Of a stretch of DNA of 64,000 nt, positions 21,924 to 32,913 are shown piece by piece. The stretch is from assembly GCF_026745355.1 (NCBI RefSeq), contig NC_079209.1, positions 38,755,505 to 38,819,504 on the forward strand. Direction: 5' to 3'. The notes below the pieces were generated by a model. It made no database searches and had not been told where the DNA came from. It saw only the letters and a list, made by a program, of their open reading frames with translations. Each line of letters opens with the position of its first letter. The stretch's first letter is position 1. This DNA comes from Beta vulgaris subsp. vulgaris (lineage: Eukaryota; Streptophyta; Magnoliopsida; Caryophyllales; Amaranthaceae). The translations under genes and the position numbers were made by a program.

Positions 21924-22690
21924 CACCACTTTGTCAAATAGTGCCAAACATATACATTGATCAAAGAAGATAACTTAGAAAAAGCCTTATTTTCTGGATT
22001 CATATCGATCCTTGTGATACAATTGATATCCATGCGTGATTTCTAGTTGCTAAGCAGAGCATTCGTTAAGTATTCATAAAAGTTGTTGTGCCATGTAGCT
22101 TATCACATAGGTTTTTGTGAAAGGCTGCAACCTGGAGCTGGGATCATGTAATTCTTGATACTTCTGATGTCACAGTTCATGCAACTTCAATCAAGCAAAA
22201 GCACCAATCCATACATGAAAATTTTGGTCTAGGAAACCAATATATCGAAGGTGACGGCTTTTATTTGTATATCATAGGAGTATAAGTTATCCCGTGTGCT
22301 TCACTTGGATGAATTTCACATTAGGCATCTTTCATTGCTGTTAACATTTGATATGGAATACCTTGATTTGCTGAGTAGTTTCTGTCTCATTCAGTTGCTG
22401 AGGTCAGCACCTTCTTCTTTCTTCTATGGGCGAAGAATCTATAATTATCGATTTAGAGGAAAGCATTTTACTCCTTTTGTTGGTTTTTTGGTTCAATCCT
22501 GTCTTCAAGTTCCTTTCCCACCCCAATTCGGCTCATAATGTTTTTCATTACGTAAATCGGGTTATATTGAGAACCAAGAAAAAAACGTTCGCAGCATCTG
22601 TAATTCTGTACGAGCCAGAAGGGGTAGAGAAAACCCGCTTATTTACACTGAAAATGTTCATCCACTAGCAGGAGATTTTCTTACATCCTA
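21924..22690. repeat. Tandem duplication, copy B, right part
   Basis: It resumes the copy-A sequence after the retrotransposon: 'gataacttag..gccttattttctgga' (21968) matches 14169, and 'ctgaaaatgttcatccactagcaggag' (22649) matches 14867. Confidence 0.8.
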
Positions 22691-22837
22691 ATGTTTAAGG
22701 AAAGATTGATAATGGATAGTTAATATTTTTGGAGGGACCGAGAATAGCTAGAGAAAGTAAGAGAAGTACGAAGTGGTTAGAAGGTAGAAACAAGATGATT
22801 GTTGGGGAGGGGGAAATGGTTGTATGTGGATTAGAAA

Positions 22838-23016
22838 ATGACTCCTGGACCAAACAAGATAAAATGACTTGGATGAAAGCTCACACCTTTGCTGAGGCTC
22901 TGCTCTATTTCTCACCTTTGCTTCACAAAGTCCTTTGCCTTTTCTCTGGATTTAACCAACTGGTGGCTAATGCAGTAACTGCAACTATGCGAGCTAGTGG
23001 TCCGCTACCATCTTAA
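22838..23016 (+). CDS. Possible 3'-terminal exon, product unknown
   Basis: About 59 codons read NDSWTKQDKMTWMK, then a hydrophobic amphipathic stretch (AEALLYFSPLLHKVLCLFSG) and end ASGPLPS before TAA at 23014-23016. A possible acceptor (..gtggattag) precedes it; the frame is open further back to 22729, but that part is low in character. It looks like the last exon of a plus-strand gene. I cannot identify it or prove linkage to other exon-like pieces in the left half. Confidence 0.35.
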
Positions 23017-23840
23017 TCTACCTAAAGGAGTGATGTAATTGTTATGCTTTCATATCAATGTTGATTATTGTAACCCTTTGTTGTATGAACTGCAAATCTG
23101 CTACAAGCATGTCTTGTGATTGTTTATATATTTTTCTTTGCAATTTTTTGAACCCATATACTTGAGTCAGAGTTGGATGTTATTCCATGTTCATCACAGC
23201 ACCTTAATAAACTTATTAGTGAACAACTAGCGCAGATATCAGATCTTCTAACAGCTTGATATGTCTGTTATTCAGCTGTTGATGACGTCTAAGGTGGTCT
23301 AATTATTCAGATAGTTTGTCAAACTGAGCACTTGTAACGCCCCGACTTCTAAGCATCACTATTAGGTTAATTAATTACAAGGATTAGCAGCGGAAGACCT
23401 TCCTAGCTTAGTCGGTGCGTCACTGCCGTACTCTCCGCCCGGAAAAGTACAAGGCAACATTCTTTTATATAACTAATCCTCTATAGTAGTGGTAGTAGTT
23501 TCTAGAAAGATATATGGATAGCTTAAGCATAACTAAAGCTATTTAATCTAGTGATCATAAACTTGGATTACATAACCGTTATAGTCGCATGAATTAACGT
23601 AATTTAATCCTTACTGCTGCGTCATCCCATCTTCATATGCATACCTACTCGAACAACGTAAATTCATTTCAATTCATTTTATTTGCAAACAGGGAGAAGA
23701 GAATATAGTAAAAAATCATTTCGTAAACATACACTTCGAATCAGGAATTTAAAAGTCATTTTCATTCATATTATCTCCATTATCACATTTCATTATCAGA
23801 AAACTTTCTTTGGTTACTTGGCAAGTACAGAGAAGGCATA

Positions 23841-23983
23841 GCCACCGAGGATATTCATCCCCCATCAGAAGGTGGCATATAATGCGAGGCAAAGCCACCG
23901 AGGACGTTGTCCCCCATCAGAAGGTGGCATATAATGCCATAATGCGGGTGCCACCGAGGACGTTGTCCCCCATCAGAAGGTGG
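23841..23983. repeat. Three tandem copies of a 53-56 bp unit with CCACC..GGTGG arms
   Basis: 'gccaccgaggacgttgtccc' .. 'ccatcagaaggtgg' occurs at 23841, 23894 and 23950. Each copy begins GCCACC and ends GGTGG(C), so each can fold. Confidence 0.9.
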
Positions 23984-24139
23984 TGTTGCCGCCAGATAAC
24001 AGAATGACACGTGCACGACCTAGAGAACATAGTACTGTCATTCACCATCTTTCACTTTCATTTATCATGTTTCGTTTCTTTTGAGTAATTTTCAGAAATC
24101 ATAATAAAGTCATTTCATAACGTCATCAAATCATTTGCG

Positions 24140-24478
24140 TAGCCAAACATTTCATATCCCGCACACCATATAAAACATAGCATAAACATTATATAAAATC
24201 ACCATAAAACGTAGTTAGAAGGGGAGTGCGCTGTTAGCAGTAGACGTTACATAGTCGAACATTTTATATCCCGCACACCATATAAAACATAGCATAAACA
24301 TTATATAAAAGCATCATAAAACGTAGTTGAAAGAGGAGTGCGGGTGTTAGCAGTAGACGTTACATAGTCACACATTTTATATCCCGCACACCATATAAAA
24401 CATAGCATAAAACATTATATAAAAGCACCATAAAACGCCGTTGGAAGGAGAGTGCGGGTGTTAGCAGCAGACGTTACC
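24140..24478. repeat. Three tandem copies of a unit of about 113 bp
   Basis: 'atatcccgcacaccatataa' .. 'gttagcagtagacgttac' starts near 24140, 24252 and 24366, with high identity between copies. It lies inside the LTR-like block. Confidence 0.9.
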
Positions 24479-24499
24479 TGAAATCCTGCTTAACAACCT

Positions 24500-25669
24500 T
24501 GATCGTAGGGGAAAGCTTGTAATATCTCTTCCTTTTTAATCTAATAATCAATTCAGTAATTAATAAAAGACTTATCAATATTTTATTCGGAATTTTGAGT
24601 TTACTAATCCATTTCCATCACGTTTCTATTTTAGGAGGTATTTAGGAGTTTTATATATTAACGTCTTTGGTGGTTGATAAAAGGTCGTAGGCGCCCTTTC
24701 CACTTAACAACTTAGCGTCTAAGCTATATCACGACTTCTGAATATGAACGTCTTATTATAACCTTTTCATATTTTATGAACGTTATAGTTTCATTAACCT
24801 TTAAGTCAAAATTTCATTCTATTAGTCATATGGTCCCTTTAAACATATTATTCGTCATTTCATAAATTAAAACAGTGGTCATTAATCTTATGGTTCATGA
24901 TTACATTCAATAACTTGTAATTATAAAACTCGTAATAGAACTCTTTTGTTCTTGTAGTTTAATTAGTATATAATTATCTGCTACCTTAACATATACAAAT
25001 TTTACAAGTAAACTATACTTAATTACACTTTAGTTGATATATTATAATTATATGAAATATCATATTAAGGTTATCACATACTACATCATCATTCAATCAT
25101 TTATTAGTCGTAAGACCCCCTTTAAACATATTCGTTATTTAATCGAAACAATAGTCATTAATTCCATGGTTCATAAATCCAGCTTAATAACTTGTAACTA
25201 TAGACCTCGTAATATAACTATTCCATTCTTTAAATCTAAACTATATACGTAAGTGTCTGCTAATTTATTCTAAATTTAACAAGCAAACTATACTTAATTG
25301 ATATTACTCTTTAGTTTATATGTTAGAGTTATATGAAATATAATATTAAGATTATCGCACAGTATATCGTTATTTAATCGTTTATTAGTCACAATCTAGT
25401 CTCATAATAATCGAATGGCAAGGATTATATATATATAAGTACATATATTGTTAAGTATTATCACATAAATTATCATTTAATCATTAATTATTGAATCACA
25501 AGTGAGTCTTTTATTATATTTTAGTTACTAGTTAAAGAAATCATAAATTACTTAACCATCTCAAATAGTCCATTCCATTTACAGATTTAATTAAAATCAG
25601 CCCCAAATACTATGCCCAACAAGTTAAATATATGAATTGGTTTAACTAAATTCAACATTATGAGTATTC
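24500..25669. other. AT-rich part of the LTR-like block
   Basis: There is no credible coding. Short phrases such as 'gtttattagtc' and 'ttataattatatgaaatat' recur about 300 bases apart (near 25042 and 25320), indicating old internal duplication. Confidence 0.5.
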
Positions 25670-25739
25670 ATGATTTTTGGGCTCAACTACTTAAATCAAA
25701 CTAAACATAACAGTAGGGAGGTATGTTTATACCTCTGCT

Positions 25740-26110
25740 CCAACTTAGCAGACCCGACAAGAGAGCAGGGAAGGACGGACGAGGCTCCGGCGACAGCGGC
25801 GGAAGGCGCGAAACTCCGGCGACTCTGGGCTTGGGTTCGTCGGTGCTGTAGCGGCGGTCTGGCGGTTCGCGCAGCAAGCAGAGGAGAGAGAAAGAACTGG
25901 GCGAGAGGAGGAGAAATACAGCGACAGAGAAAGACGGTCCGGGTTTTTGCGGCAGGTGATGGGCGGTGCGGTGGGTGGCTCACGCTGGTGGCTGCGGTGG
26001 CGGTGGCAGCGTCAGAAGGTGTGCCACGGTGGTGAAAACAGAGGAGTGAGAGAGTGGCGGTTTTGTGCGAAAAACAGAGGAATTTGAGGGGTGGTTGGGG
26101 TGGTGTTTTC
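25740..26110. other. GC-rich tract, no gene supported
   Basis: Overlapping Arg/Ala/Gly-rich ORFs occur on both strands here; the composition is that of a transcribed retrotransposon leader lying just downstream (minus strand) of a TATA motif. No domain is recognisable. Confidence 0.5.
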
Positions 26111-26480
26111 CGGCGATAATCTCAGGAGCTTTTGAGTGTATTTGTTAGTGATGACTGAGTGAGGAATGGTGGAGCAAATATGGGTATATATAGCCATTGT
26201 TTGAGCTTCAAATTCAGTGGCGTATCCAGGATTCCAATCCTATGGGTTCGGAGCCTGTAAAAAAAAATACATTCATTCAATCAAAGTTCAATACCTTCTT
26301 GTATTGGGTTTAGAGGTTATCTTAAACTAGGAGAAGAACAAGCGGATGATTTTTGTGACTTGTTTCCCGCACGATCTTTCCAAAAAAAATTCTAAACCCT
26401 TCATAGTCACAATACAATCCAATCCAACTCCATGAGTCTAGACACTACAAAGTTCAATCACATTAATCATTCATTCATCC

Positions 26481-26536
26481 ACAATCCACAATCCACAATC
26501 CACAATCCACAATCCACAATCCACAATCCACAATCC
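26481..26536. repeat. (ACAATCC)8 minisatellite
   Basis: Eight perfect heptamers occur inside the hAT-like element, with related CATTCATTC words nearby. Confidence 0.95.
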
Positions 26537-27181
26537 ACATTCATTCATTGAAAATTTATTCAACATTCACAAATCACAATCCAAACTCCAAAGTCCACAA
26601 TCCACATTCATTCATTCAATATTTAAATCTAAAATTCATAAAGCAAAAAATTCATTCTATGAGTAATTAAATATTGAGTAAGTGCTAAGTAATACTAACA
26701 AGTAACAACTTCACAATCCAAACTCAAAAGTCCACATTCATTCATTCATTCAACATTTCACATTCAATTATTCATTATTCAACAAGACAACAATCAATAT
26801 TTAAATGATTAACAAAATTAAATAACTACAATTATATATTTTAATCATCTAATGTGTAAAAGACTAAAATCTGAAATAGTAAATTCATATTTAAAATTGA
26901 AGATCTGGGTTTGGGCTTAACCTTTCAAACGACCGAAAAGGTTGCTGCCGCGTGCCTGCTGGTTCACCGTCGCGGTGGGGAAGACGGTGTCACGTCGTCA
27001 TGGTGGCCGACTGGCAGTGGGCCGCCGGCGCAGCGTCGCTGGTTGGCTTTGGCTCGTTGCTAGGGACTAGGGAGTTAGTAGTTAGGGTTTTGGTTTGGGA
27101 GAAACACGAAAATTGTTGGCTGGGACGCTGGGTTGTGGGGGAAAAAAAATGAGAAGGTTTAAGAAAAAAAAGGACTCTGAG

Positions 27182-27255
27182 GGATTCGAACCCCAGACTT
27201 TCAAATCCCGCGGCCCGCGCACATGTGTAGAGATACAAAACCACTGGGACACTTG
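27182..27255 (-). other. tRNA-like (pol III) segment
   Basis: The minus strand carries a B box (GGTTCGAATCC at 27182-27192) and, upstream, an A-box-like CCAGTGGTTTTG (about 27236-27247). It does not fold as a complete tRNA by inspection. It may be a SINE head or tRNA pseudogene carried by the hAT-like element. Confidence 0.4.
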
Positions 27256-27614
27256 CTTCTTTCATGTTTTATTTTGCACGCATATAGTATATATCTAATA
27301 TTTAAAATATTTTTAATTTTTTAAAAAAAAACCAGACAATTTTTTTCCAAAAATCATTGGGTTCACCTGAACCCAGTGAACCCATAGTAAATCCGCCCCT
27401 GGCTTCAATTGTTCCCAATTGGATTGGTGAAATTGAATGGATAAATGGGTTGTTGAGTGATTTGGGTTGATTGTGAATTTTTATTTGAAGATGAATTTAT
27501 TTTGTTCAAGAAACCCATTTTGGATTTAGAAATCCATGGATGGGTTGTTTGTGGAAGGAAAACTGAAATGGGTCGAAGAAGGAGAAACTCACGTTTTCTT
27601 TTTTTCTTCAAATT

Positions 27615-27725
27615 CTTCTGTTTTTTTTTGTCTTTTCTTTTCTTTTCTTTTCTCTTTTTTCTTTTCCTTTTTAGGCCATCAATTTGTTTAGTAATTAATT
27701 TGTTATTTATTTGTTTTTCTTACTT
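27615..27725. repeat. T/C-rich (TTTTC)n tract
   Basis: Low-complexity pyrimidine run on the plus strand. The Phe-rich ORF over it is not a gene. Confidence 0.85.
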
Positions 27726-27789
27726 TAACTAATGACATCATCTAACATAACTTATTATTAAAGAAAAAAAATTTAGCCACTAATTATTA

Positions 27790-28048
27790 CTACCTCCGTT
27801 TCAAATTAATTGTTATACTTTGACATTTTACACTATTCATACATTGCACTTTGACCCTCATTTGTGATTTATACGTGAATAAAAATATAGTCATGTGGGA
27901 TCTTGTTAGATTCGTATTGGTATGTATTTTATTAATATGTAGTTTTTATATTTTTTACAAATACAAAATTAGAGATATAAAGGTTCAAAGTAGTGCATTG
28001 ACATGCGTGAAAAGTGTAAGTGTAACAATTAATTTGAAACGGAGGTAG
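27790..28048. mobile_element. Stowaway MITE, 259 bp
   Basis: Perfect TIRs of about 26 bp start CTACCTCCGTTTCAAATTAA, with TA duplications at 27788-27789 and 28049-28050. Confidence 0.95.
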
Positions 28049-28253
28049 TATTAATTAATTTAAGGAAGTTTAAATTTTCGGGATATTATAACACTACCGC
28101 ATATTATTGAGAGAAAGATAGTTTCAGTAGATATAGGACCCTCTTTTTACCGAAACAACTGTTGATTATGCAGTTTCTATCATCTAATATTTGTTGTATA
28201 TCAATGAAACATGGATAAAATATTTTCTGATCATATGTTTTTTCAATGCATAG

Positions 28254-28338
28254 AAATGCTCAACCTCAAGAAAAGTTGGAAGTAGCTTACAGAAAATTTC
28301 TTGCTCGCTCGGTGGGGAGATCTAAAACCACCACTGAT
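28254..28338 (+). CDS. Probable internal exon of an unidentified host gene
   Basis: Bounded by an acceptor (caatgcatag) and donor (GAT|gtatgg), it encodes 28 codons, starting NAQPQEKLEVAY and ending RSKTTTD. It ends in phase 0, matching the next exon at 28423. The two splice in frame over an 84-base intron, which strongly suggests real gene structure. Basic and helical; I do not recognise the protein. LTR fragments begin 67 bases after the second exon, so the gene continues into, or is broken by, retrotransposon sequence. Confidence 0.55.
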
Positions 28339-28422
28339 GTATGGACCTTACGCTATCAGACCTCATAGTTTGATATATTTACATAATGGTCATAATGATT
28401 AACCTTTTCATGCCTTCTTTAG

Positions 28423-28489
28423 GAAGATGTAACAGAGAATAATCTATCAATTCGAAGCTTTGGCACTGTACTTTCTGCAGGAGAAAATG
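28423..28489 (+). CDS. Probable internal exon, partner of 28254-28338
   Basis: The acceptor is cttctttag and the donor G|gtgagc. It encodes 22 codons plus one base (starts EDVTENNLSIRS, ends LSAGEN). In frame with the previous exon. No downstream exon was found before the myosin gene. Confidence 0.55.
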
Positions 28490-28555
28490 GTGAGCTTTTC
28501 ATCCGACTTGAATAAAACCTAGAAGTTTCATCTTTATTTCCATCTCCGTTTATAT

Positions 28556-28969
28556 AGTACTAACTTTGCTGATTACGTGCTTTATTTGTGTATATGATCA
28601 TGGCTTTGCCTTATTGATCGTGTGATGACCCATTTTGGTGAACAGATTCTTTAGAGCATTGACATTTACAGGTTTGCAGATGTTGCATCATGGGGATCTG
28701 GAATGGAGAGGTTGTGTAACATATTGTTTAATATGTTACTTTAATAGGAACATATTATATTAAGTTTGGTTTGAAGTTAACATTTATAGTGTGTTGGTTT
28801 TATGTACTTATTTATAAAATATTAAAGTATGAAGTTTAGTTATATGTTTTCCGTTGCAAAATTCTGAATAAGCCGATACGTTATCACACGGACGCTAATG
28901 CTTTGGTAATTCTCTATGTTTTATATTGAAAAGGTATTTTTGGAAAGAGAGAATTATCGGGATGTTACA
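28556..28969 (+). repeat. Chromovirus LTR fragment, 3' end only
   Basis: It is homologous to about 9328-9752: ctttgctgattacgtgcttt, gcaaaattctgaataagc and the final gagagaattatcgg .. gttaca are all present in order. Upstream LTR sequence is missing. Confidence 0.85.
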
Positions 28970-30948
28970 CAAAGTATGGATTTTTAGGGTGTTAAAGATT
29001 GAAAAATCATAGTAGCATGTTATAAACTATGAAATTGATTCAACTTATGAATTTAAGCATATTCAAGTATGTTTAAAGGGAATTTTAATAAATTATAAGT
29101 TTCTGGAAGTTAAGAAAGGTTTTATTAATGGAGTTTTATGGATTTTAATGACTAGTATGGCAGTACTATGCTAGGGAATGTAAGTAATTTAAGTTTTAAT
29201 GATAAAACAACTTTTAAATATTTTAAAGGAAATTTCAAGTATTTTAAAATTGCTAGAATTTATTTTGAGTGTTGATTATAAATTCTATTGGTTGTTTTAG
29301 GCGGATATTTCTCAGTAGGCAACTTCTAAAGTTGTTAAAGTGGCTTATCAATTTGTCTACACAAGGTACGTACATATCTATATATTGTTTGATGTAGTAT
29401 CATGATTTTAGGAAGGAAAAGTTACGTAGTATCATGTATAGGAACTTTGTGAGTTCATATATGATTGGATTTTACGTGTTTTATGTCTGTGTGCGAACAC
29501 ATTAAGTATGAGATTTATATCATGTTTGTACGGAATATTGATGCAAGCATGTTGGTTGAGAACTTTATTTATTAATTCACATGGGGGAATTAATATATTT
29601 ATTACTTGGATCATGATTGAATCATGTGTTCCTTTGTATTATTATTTTCACTACTCTATGAGGACCATGGGCCTTATGTGGTAAGTTGATAATTTATACA
29701 TTTGAAAGGTAAGTTGGTTGTTGGCTAGGTTCACCAAATAAGAAAGGCTGGAATAAAGAAAGAATTAATCTTAAGATAAAAGAATTAAAGTTCTGAATGT
29801 TTGATTATATATTATATGTATTGCTTGTGTGTCATAACAATTAATAATTGGTAAATCATGTAAAGTGAAACTTGGATAACGATAAACTTTAGACTGATGA
29901 ACGTCTGAAGTTGGACAATCAGGAGTTGGGGTACATGATGAGAGTGCCATGACTTTTTCTGGGAGCCAGATTGATCAACATTCCTATTTTTATTTAAAAG
30001 GTTCATCGATATCGTAGATCATTTGAAATACAGAGTCGCACCCGTATTTCGTTTGGTTTTAGTTAGACAACTCAGTTCAATGACGATTGCATTAAAGTAA
30101 TAAAAAGGGTATTAAAGTTTAGTTCAGTAACAGTTATCTGCAGATTGTTATACTGTTCTATTGTTCAATTGTTATGTTGTTATTTATCCCTACTTAATAA
30201 TTATTAGTATCATATTAGGAATGTTTATTTATTATTATGTAGTACTCAACTTTGCCGATTACGTGCTTTCTTTGTATGTGTTGATCATGGCTTTGACTTA
30301 TTGATCCTGTGATGATCCATTCTTGTTGAGCAATTTCTCTACTGCATTGACATCTACAGGTGTGCAGATAATTTATCATGGGATTTGGGGAATGGAAAAC
30401 TTGTGTAGCACATTGATATATTTATTGTTTTAGTAGCTTTTATATTTAAGTTTGGTTTGAATCTAAAGTTAACAATGCTGTTTGGTTTTAAAGTTACTTT
30501 GTTATTTATTATATTTCAATTCTAAAGTTAGTTATATGTTTTTTACTACAAAATTCTGAGTAAGCCGATACATTGTCACACAGACGATAATGCTTTGATG
30601 ATTCTCTAACAGCTTGTTTGGTTCATTTTTAGTAAGGGAAATGAAGAGAAGAGCAAGGAAATGAAGAGAAAGGAAAGGAAAGAAAAGGAAAAAAAACCCC
30701 TTAACTTCCCATTTTCGGTTTAAATTTTCTCTTTCCTCTGAAATTCCCCCATTGTGGAAGAAAAGGAAAGTGACAATTTATTAAGGAGTTTTTCCTTTCA
30801 ATTCCTTCCATTTCCTTTCATTTAATTTTTTTTTGAACCAAACATTGGAAACTAACAACTTTCCTTCCAATTCCTTTCTACCAAACAAACTGTAAGTTTT
30901 ATAATTGAAAAGTATATCTGGAAAAGAGAGAATTATTGGGGTGTTACA
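28970..30948 (+). repeat. Second chromovirus LTR, 5'-truncated, head-to-tail with the first
   Basis: It parallels about 8040-9752 of the LTR at 7217, including actatgctagg (29165), the ggtacgtaca block (29365) and the gtgttaca end. No internal domain separates it from the fragment at 28556-28969. A Tourist MITE interrupts it near its end. Confidence 0.85.
30610..30892. mobile_element. Tourist-like MITE, 283 bp, nested in the LTR
   Basis: TIRs CAGCTTGTTTGGT / ACCAAACAAACTG are flanked by TAA (30607-30609 and 30893-30895). The empty site is visible in the related LTR as tctctaagttttat (about 9696). Confidence 0.9.
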
Positions 30949-30949
30949 A

Positions 30950-31130
30950 AAGGTCTCTACTAGGTTGAGATGTCCAGCTCTATATAAAGGAGGCTTCATT
31001 CTCCTCAACTTCCACCTCATGACCTCAAGGTTAGGGGTTCGAATCCCACCAAGCAAGGGGTACTTGGATAAAAATTCCCCTTATCATTCCCCCCTCCTTC
31101 CAAATTCTTGAGCCTCTAGGTCGAACCTTG
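30950..31130 (+). repeat. Possible tRNA-derived SINE-like sequence
   Basis: A B-box-like ggttcgaatccc (31036-31047) lies about 80 bases after the start, directly downstream of the LTR end. The A box is uncertain and there is no clear A-tail, so the class is tentative. Confidence 0.3.
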
Positions 31131-31329
31131 TGCAAGGGCATCCTAAAGGTATTCATCCTACTAATAATCTAAAGTAAAAACATTGGTACTTTCTTATACA
31201 ACATTTGTCATCTATCGTACAACTTTACCATTATCAGTGAGATATACAGCAAAAAAAAGCTATATATAGCAAAAAAGAGTAAAATACTAACCTACTCCTC
31301 ATGCGAGGATCATGATCATACTAAACATG

Positions 31330-31514
31330 ATAGGGGGGTCATCCATGACAAATGACCCCGTATAGGGAGGTAATCTATGATAAATGGCCCCTCGTAGGGG
31401 GTCAGCTTTGACAAATGAGCCCAGGGGTCATCTATGACAAATGACCCCTTATAGGGGGGTCATCTATGCTAAATGACCACCTCGTAAGGAAATAATGTAG
31501 GACAAATGACCCCC
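31330..31514. repeat. Palindromic minisatellite, about 6 units of 28-35 bp
   Basis: The unit is near GGGGTCATCTATGACAAATGACCCC. Arms GGGGTCAT and ATGACCCC pair around a 9-base loop. Units start near 31333, 31365, 31397, 31423, 31454 and 31485. Most changes are drift in the loop and linkers. Confidence 0.85.
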
Positions 31515-31921
31515 TAATTCGAAAAAGAAAAAAATGATCTCTTACTATACTTTGAATAATTTGCCTAAATTTGAAATTAGACAATTGAGTACTTACCGAA
31601 CTGCTATTATTATTTTTATCATAATCCGGAAAGAAAATGACCGGCTAATATTGTAATATGTTATGATCGATTAATAATCTTATGTATTACTGTTATACTA
31701 TAATGAGTAGTTAGGTACAACAAATAAATAAGAAGTTATAAAAATATCTCATGCTTTTTAACTATAGAAAAGGTAAAATTAACCGTGATTAAATTCTATA
31801 AAATAGTAGATGATGTATTTAGCCTTTTTTGTGCTGTATTTAACACACCCATCATCAAATAATATTAAAGTTTCTTTTATTTACCTTTTCACTTTTAAAA
31901 GATAACCTTCATTTATTTATA
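31515..31921. other. AT-rich intergenic DNA, nothing recognised
   Basis: No ORF or repeat signature. It supplies the target site of the next element. Confidence 0.6.
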
Positions 31922-32904
31922 GGAAAAATGAATCAGAATACCCCCAACTTTGGCCCGTCCGCTTTTAATACCTCCAACTTTGGATTATTTTTAAATACCC
32001 CCAACTTTGGGGGTGGTCCGCCAAAAATACACCCAGATGACTTGTAACCTGTTAACAAGGTAATTTTTTTATTTCTCTTTTATTTTTAATTTCGACTCCT
32101 ACCCACCACCACTTCAACCACCCCTCCCCCCACCCCAGACCCTCCCTCTCCCCTCCCCGGCTGCAAACCCTCATGCTAGCCCAACCATCCCCCACTCCCA
32201 CCACCCCAGAACCCCCCACTCCCATCCCCTAGCAGTCCCGGCCCCCCACTCCCTCCACCCTCGCACCCCCTCGCCACTCCCAACCCAGCAGCCCCCAATC
32301 CCCCACCCCCACCCCCCACAGTAGCAGCCCCCCACTGCCCTAACACCCTTCGAACCCCCCTCCCCTAACCCCCGTCGAAATCTCCCTCCCCTCCCCCTCG
32401 ATTTTCGCCACCCCCTCGCCACTCCTAACCCAGCAGCCCCCAATCCCCCAACCCCCCCCCACAGCAGCATTCCCCCCCACTACCCTAACAACCTTTGGAA
32501 CCCCCCTCCCCTAACCCTCGTCGAAATCTCCCTCCCCTCCCCCTCAATTTTCTCGGTTTCTGACCTCTTCCTTCGTCACAGTACTGAAGTCTTTCGGTGG
32601 GGGTTTGCTGGAAATCGAGGGGGTGCAGGTAGGGGTTTCGAAGGGGTTAGGAAAGGGGGAATTCGATAATGGTGGTGGTCAGGAAGGTGGCAGTGGGGGT
32701 GGGGGGTGGGGGGATGACGAGAGGAGAGAGAGAGATGAGCAGAGGGGGGAGGTTTTTTGGTTTACCAGTTCATCCGGTCATAACAGGTAAATGGTGCATT
32801 TTTGGCGGACCACCCCTAAAGTTGGGGGTATTTAAAAATAATCCAAAGTTGGGGGTATTAAAAGCGGACCGCCCAAAGTTGGGGGTATTCTGATCCATTT
32901 TTCC
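31922..32904. mobile_element. Mutator-like non-autonomous element, 983 bp
   Basis: Long TIRs (about 130 bp; 31922 to about 32055 and about 32780 to 32904) start GGAAAAATGAATCAGAATA. A perfect 9-bp duplication TTATTTATA lies at 31913-31921 and 32905-32913, the size made by Mutator transposases. Each TIR contains three spaced cccAACTTTGG blocks. The interior is C-rich on the left and G-rich on the right, with no transposase. Confidence 0.9.
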
Positions 32905-32913
32905 TTATTTATA

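Larger units (their letters stand above)
26215..27401. mobile_element. hAT-like non-autonomous transposon, 1187 bp
   Basis: Ends CAGTGGCGTATCCAG .. ATCCGCCCCTG form an imperfect TIR, and subterminal ATGGGTTC / GAACCC words are inverted. This is the CAG(T/G)GGCGGAT terminus of plant hAT elements. Flanks are gcttcaaatt and gcttcaatt, consistent with a decayed 8-bp duplication. It contains a 7-bp tandem repeat and a tRNA-like segment but no transposase. Confidence 0.65.
23335..28092 (-). repeat. Large LTR-like block, minus strand, with nested elements
   Basis: It starts (plus) TGTAACGCCCCGAC with 'gcagcggaag' about 60 bases in, the mirror image of the chromovirus LTR 3' end (ttttccgctgc .. ggggtgttaca). 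It ends near ..cgggatattataaca. On the minus strand, a TATA motif at about 26184-26195 is followed by leader-like DNA and a GC-rich tract. A hAT-like element (26215-27401) and a Stowaway (27790-28048) sit inside it. A clean target duplication is not visible, so the right border is tentative. It could be a solo LTR. Confidence 0.45.

Noticed and set aside
25670..26035. 121-codon Arg/Ala/Gly-rich ORF and its antisense
   Set aside because: GC-rich LTR leader composition explains both.
27182..27255. Functional tRNA gene
   Set aside because: B box present, but the acceptor stem and anticodon arm cannot be formed convincingly.
32171..32893. Gly/Trp-rich ORFs
   Set aside because: Inside the Mutator-like element and generated by C/G-rich repeats and TIR sequence.
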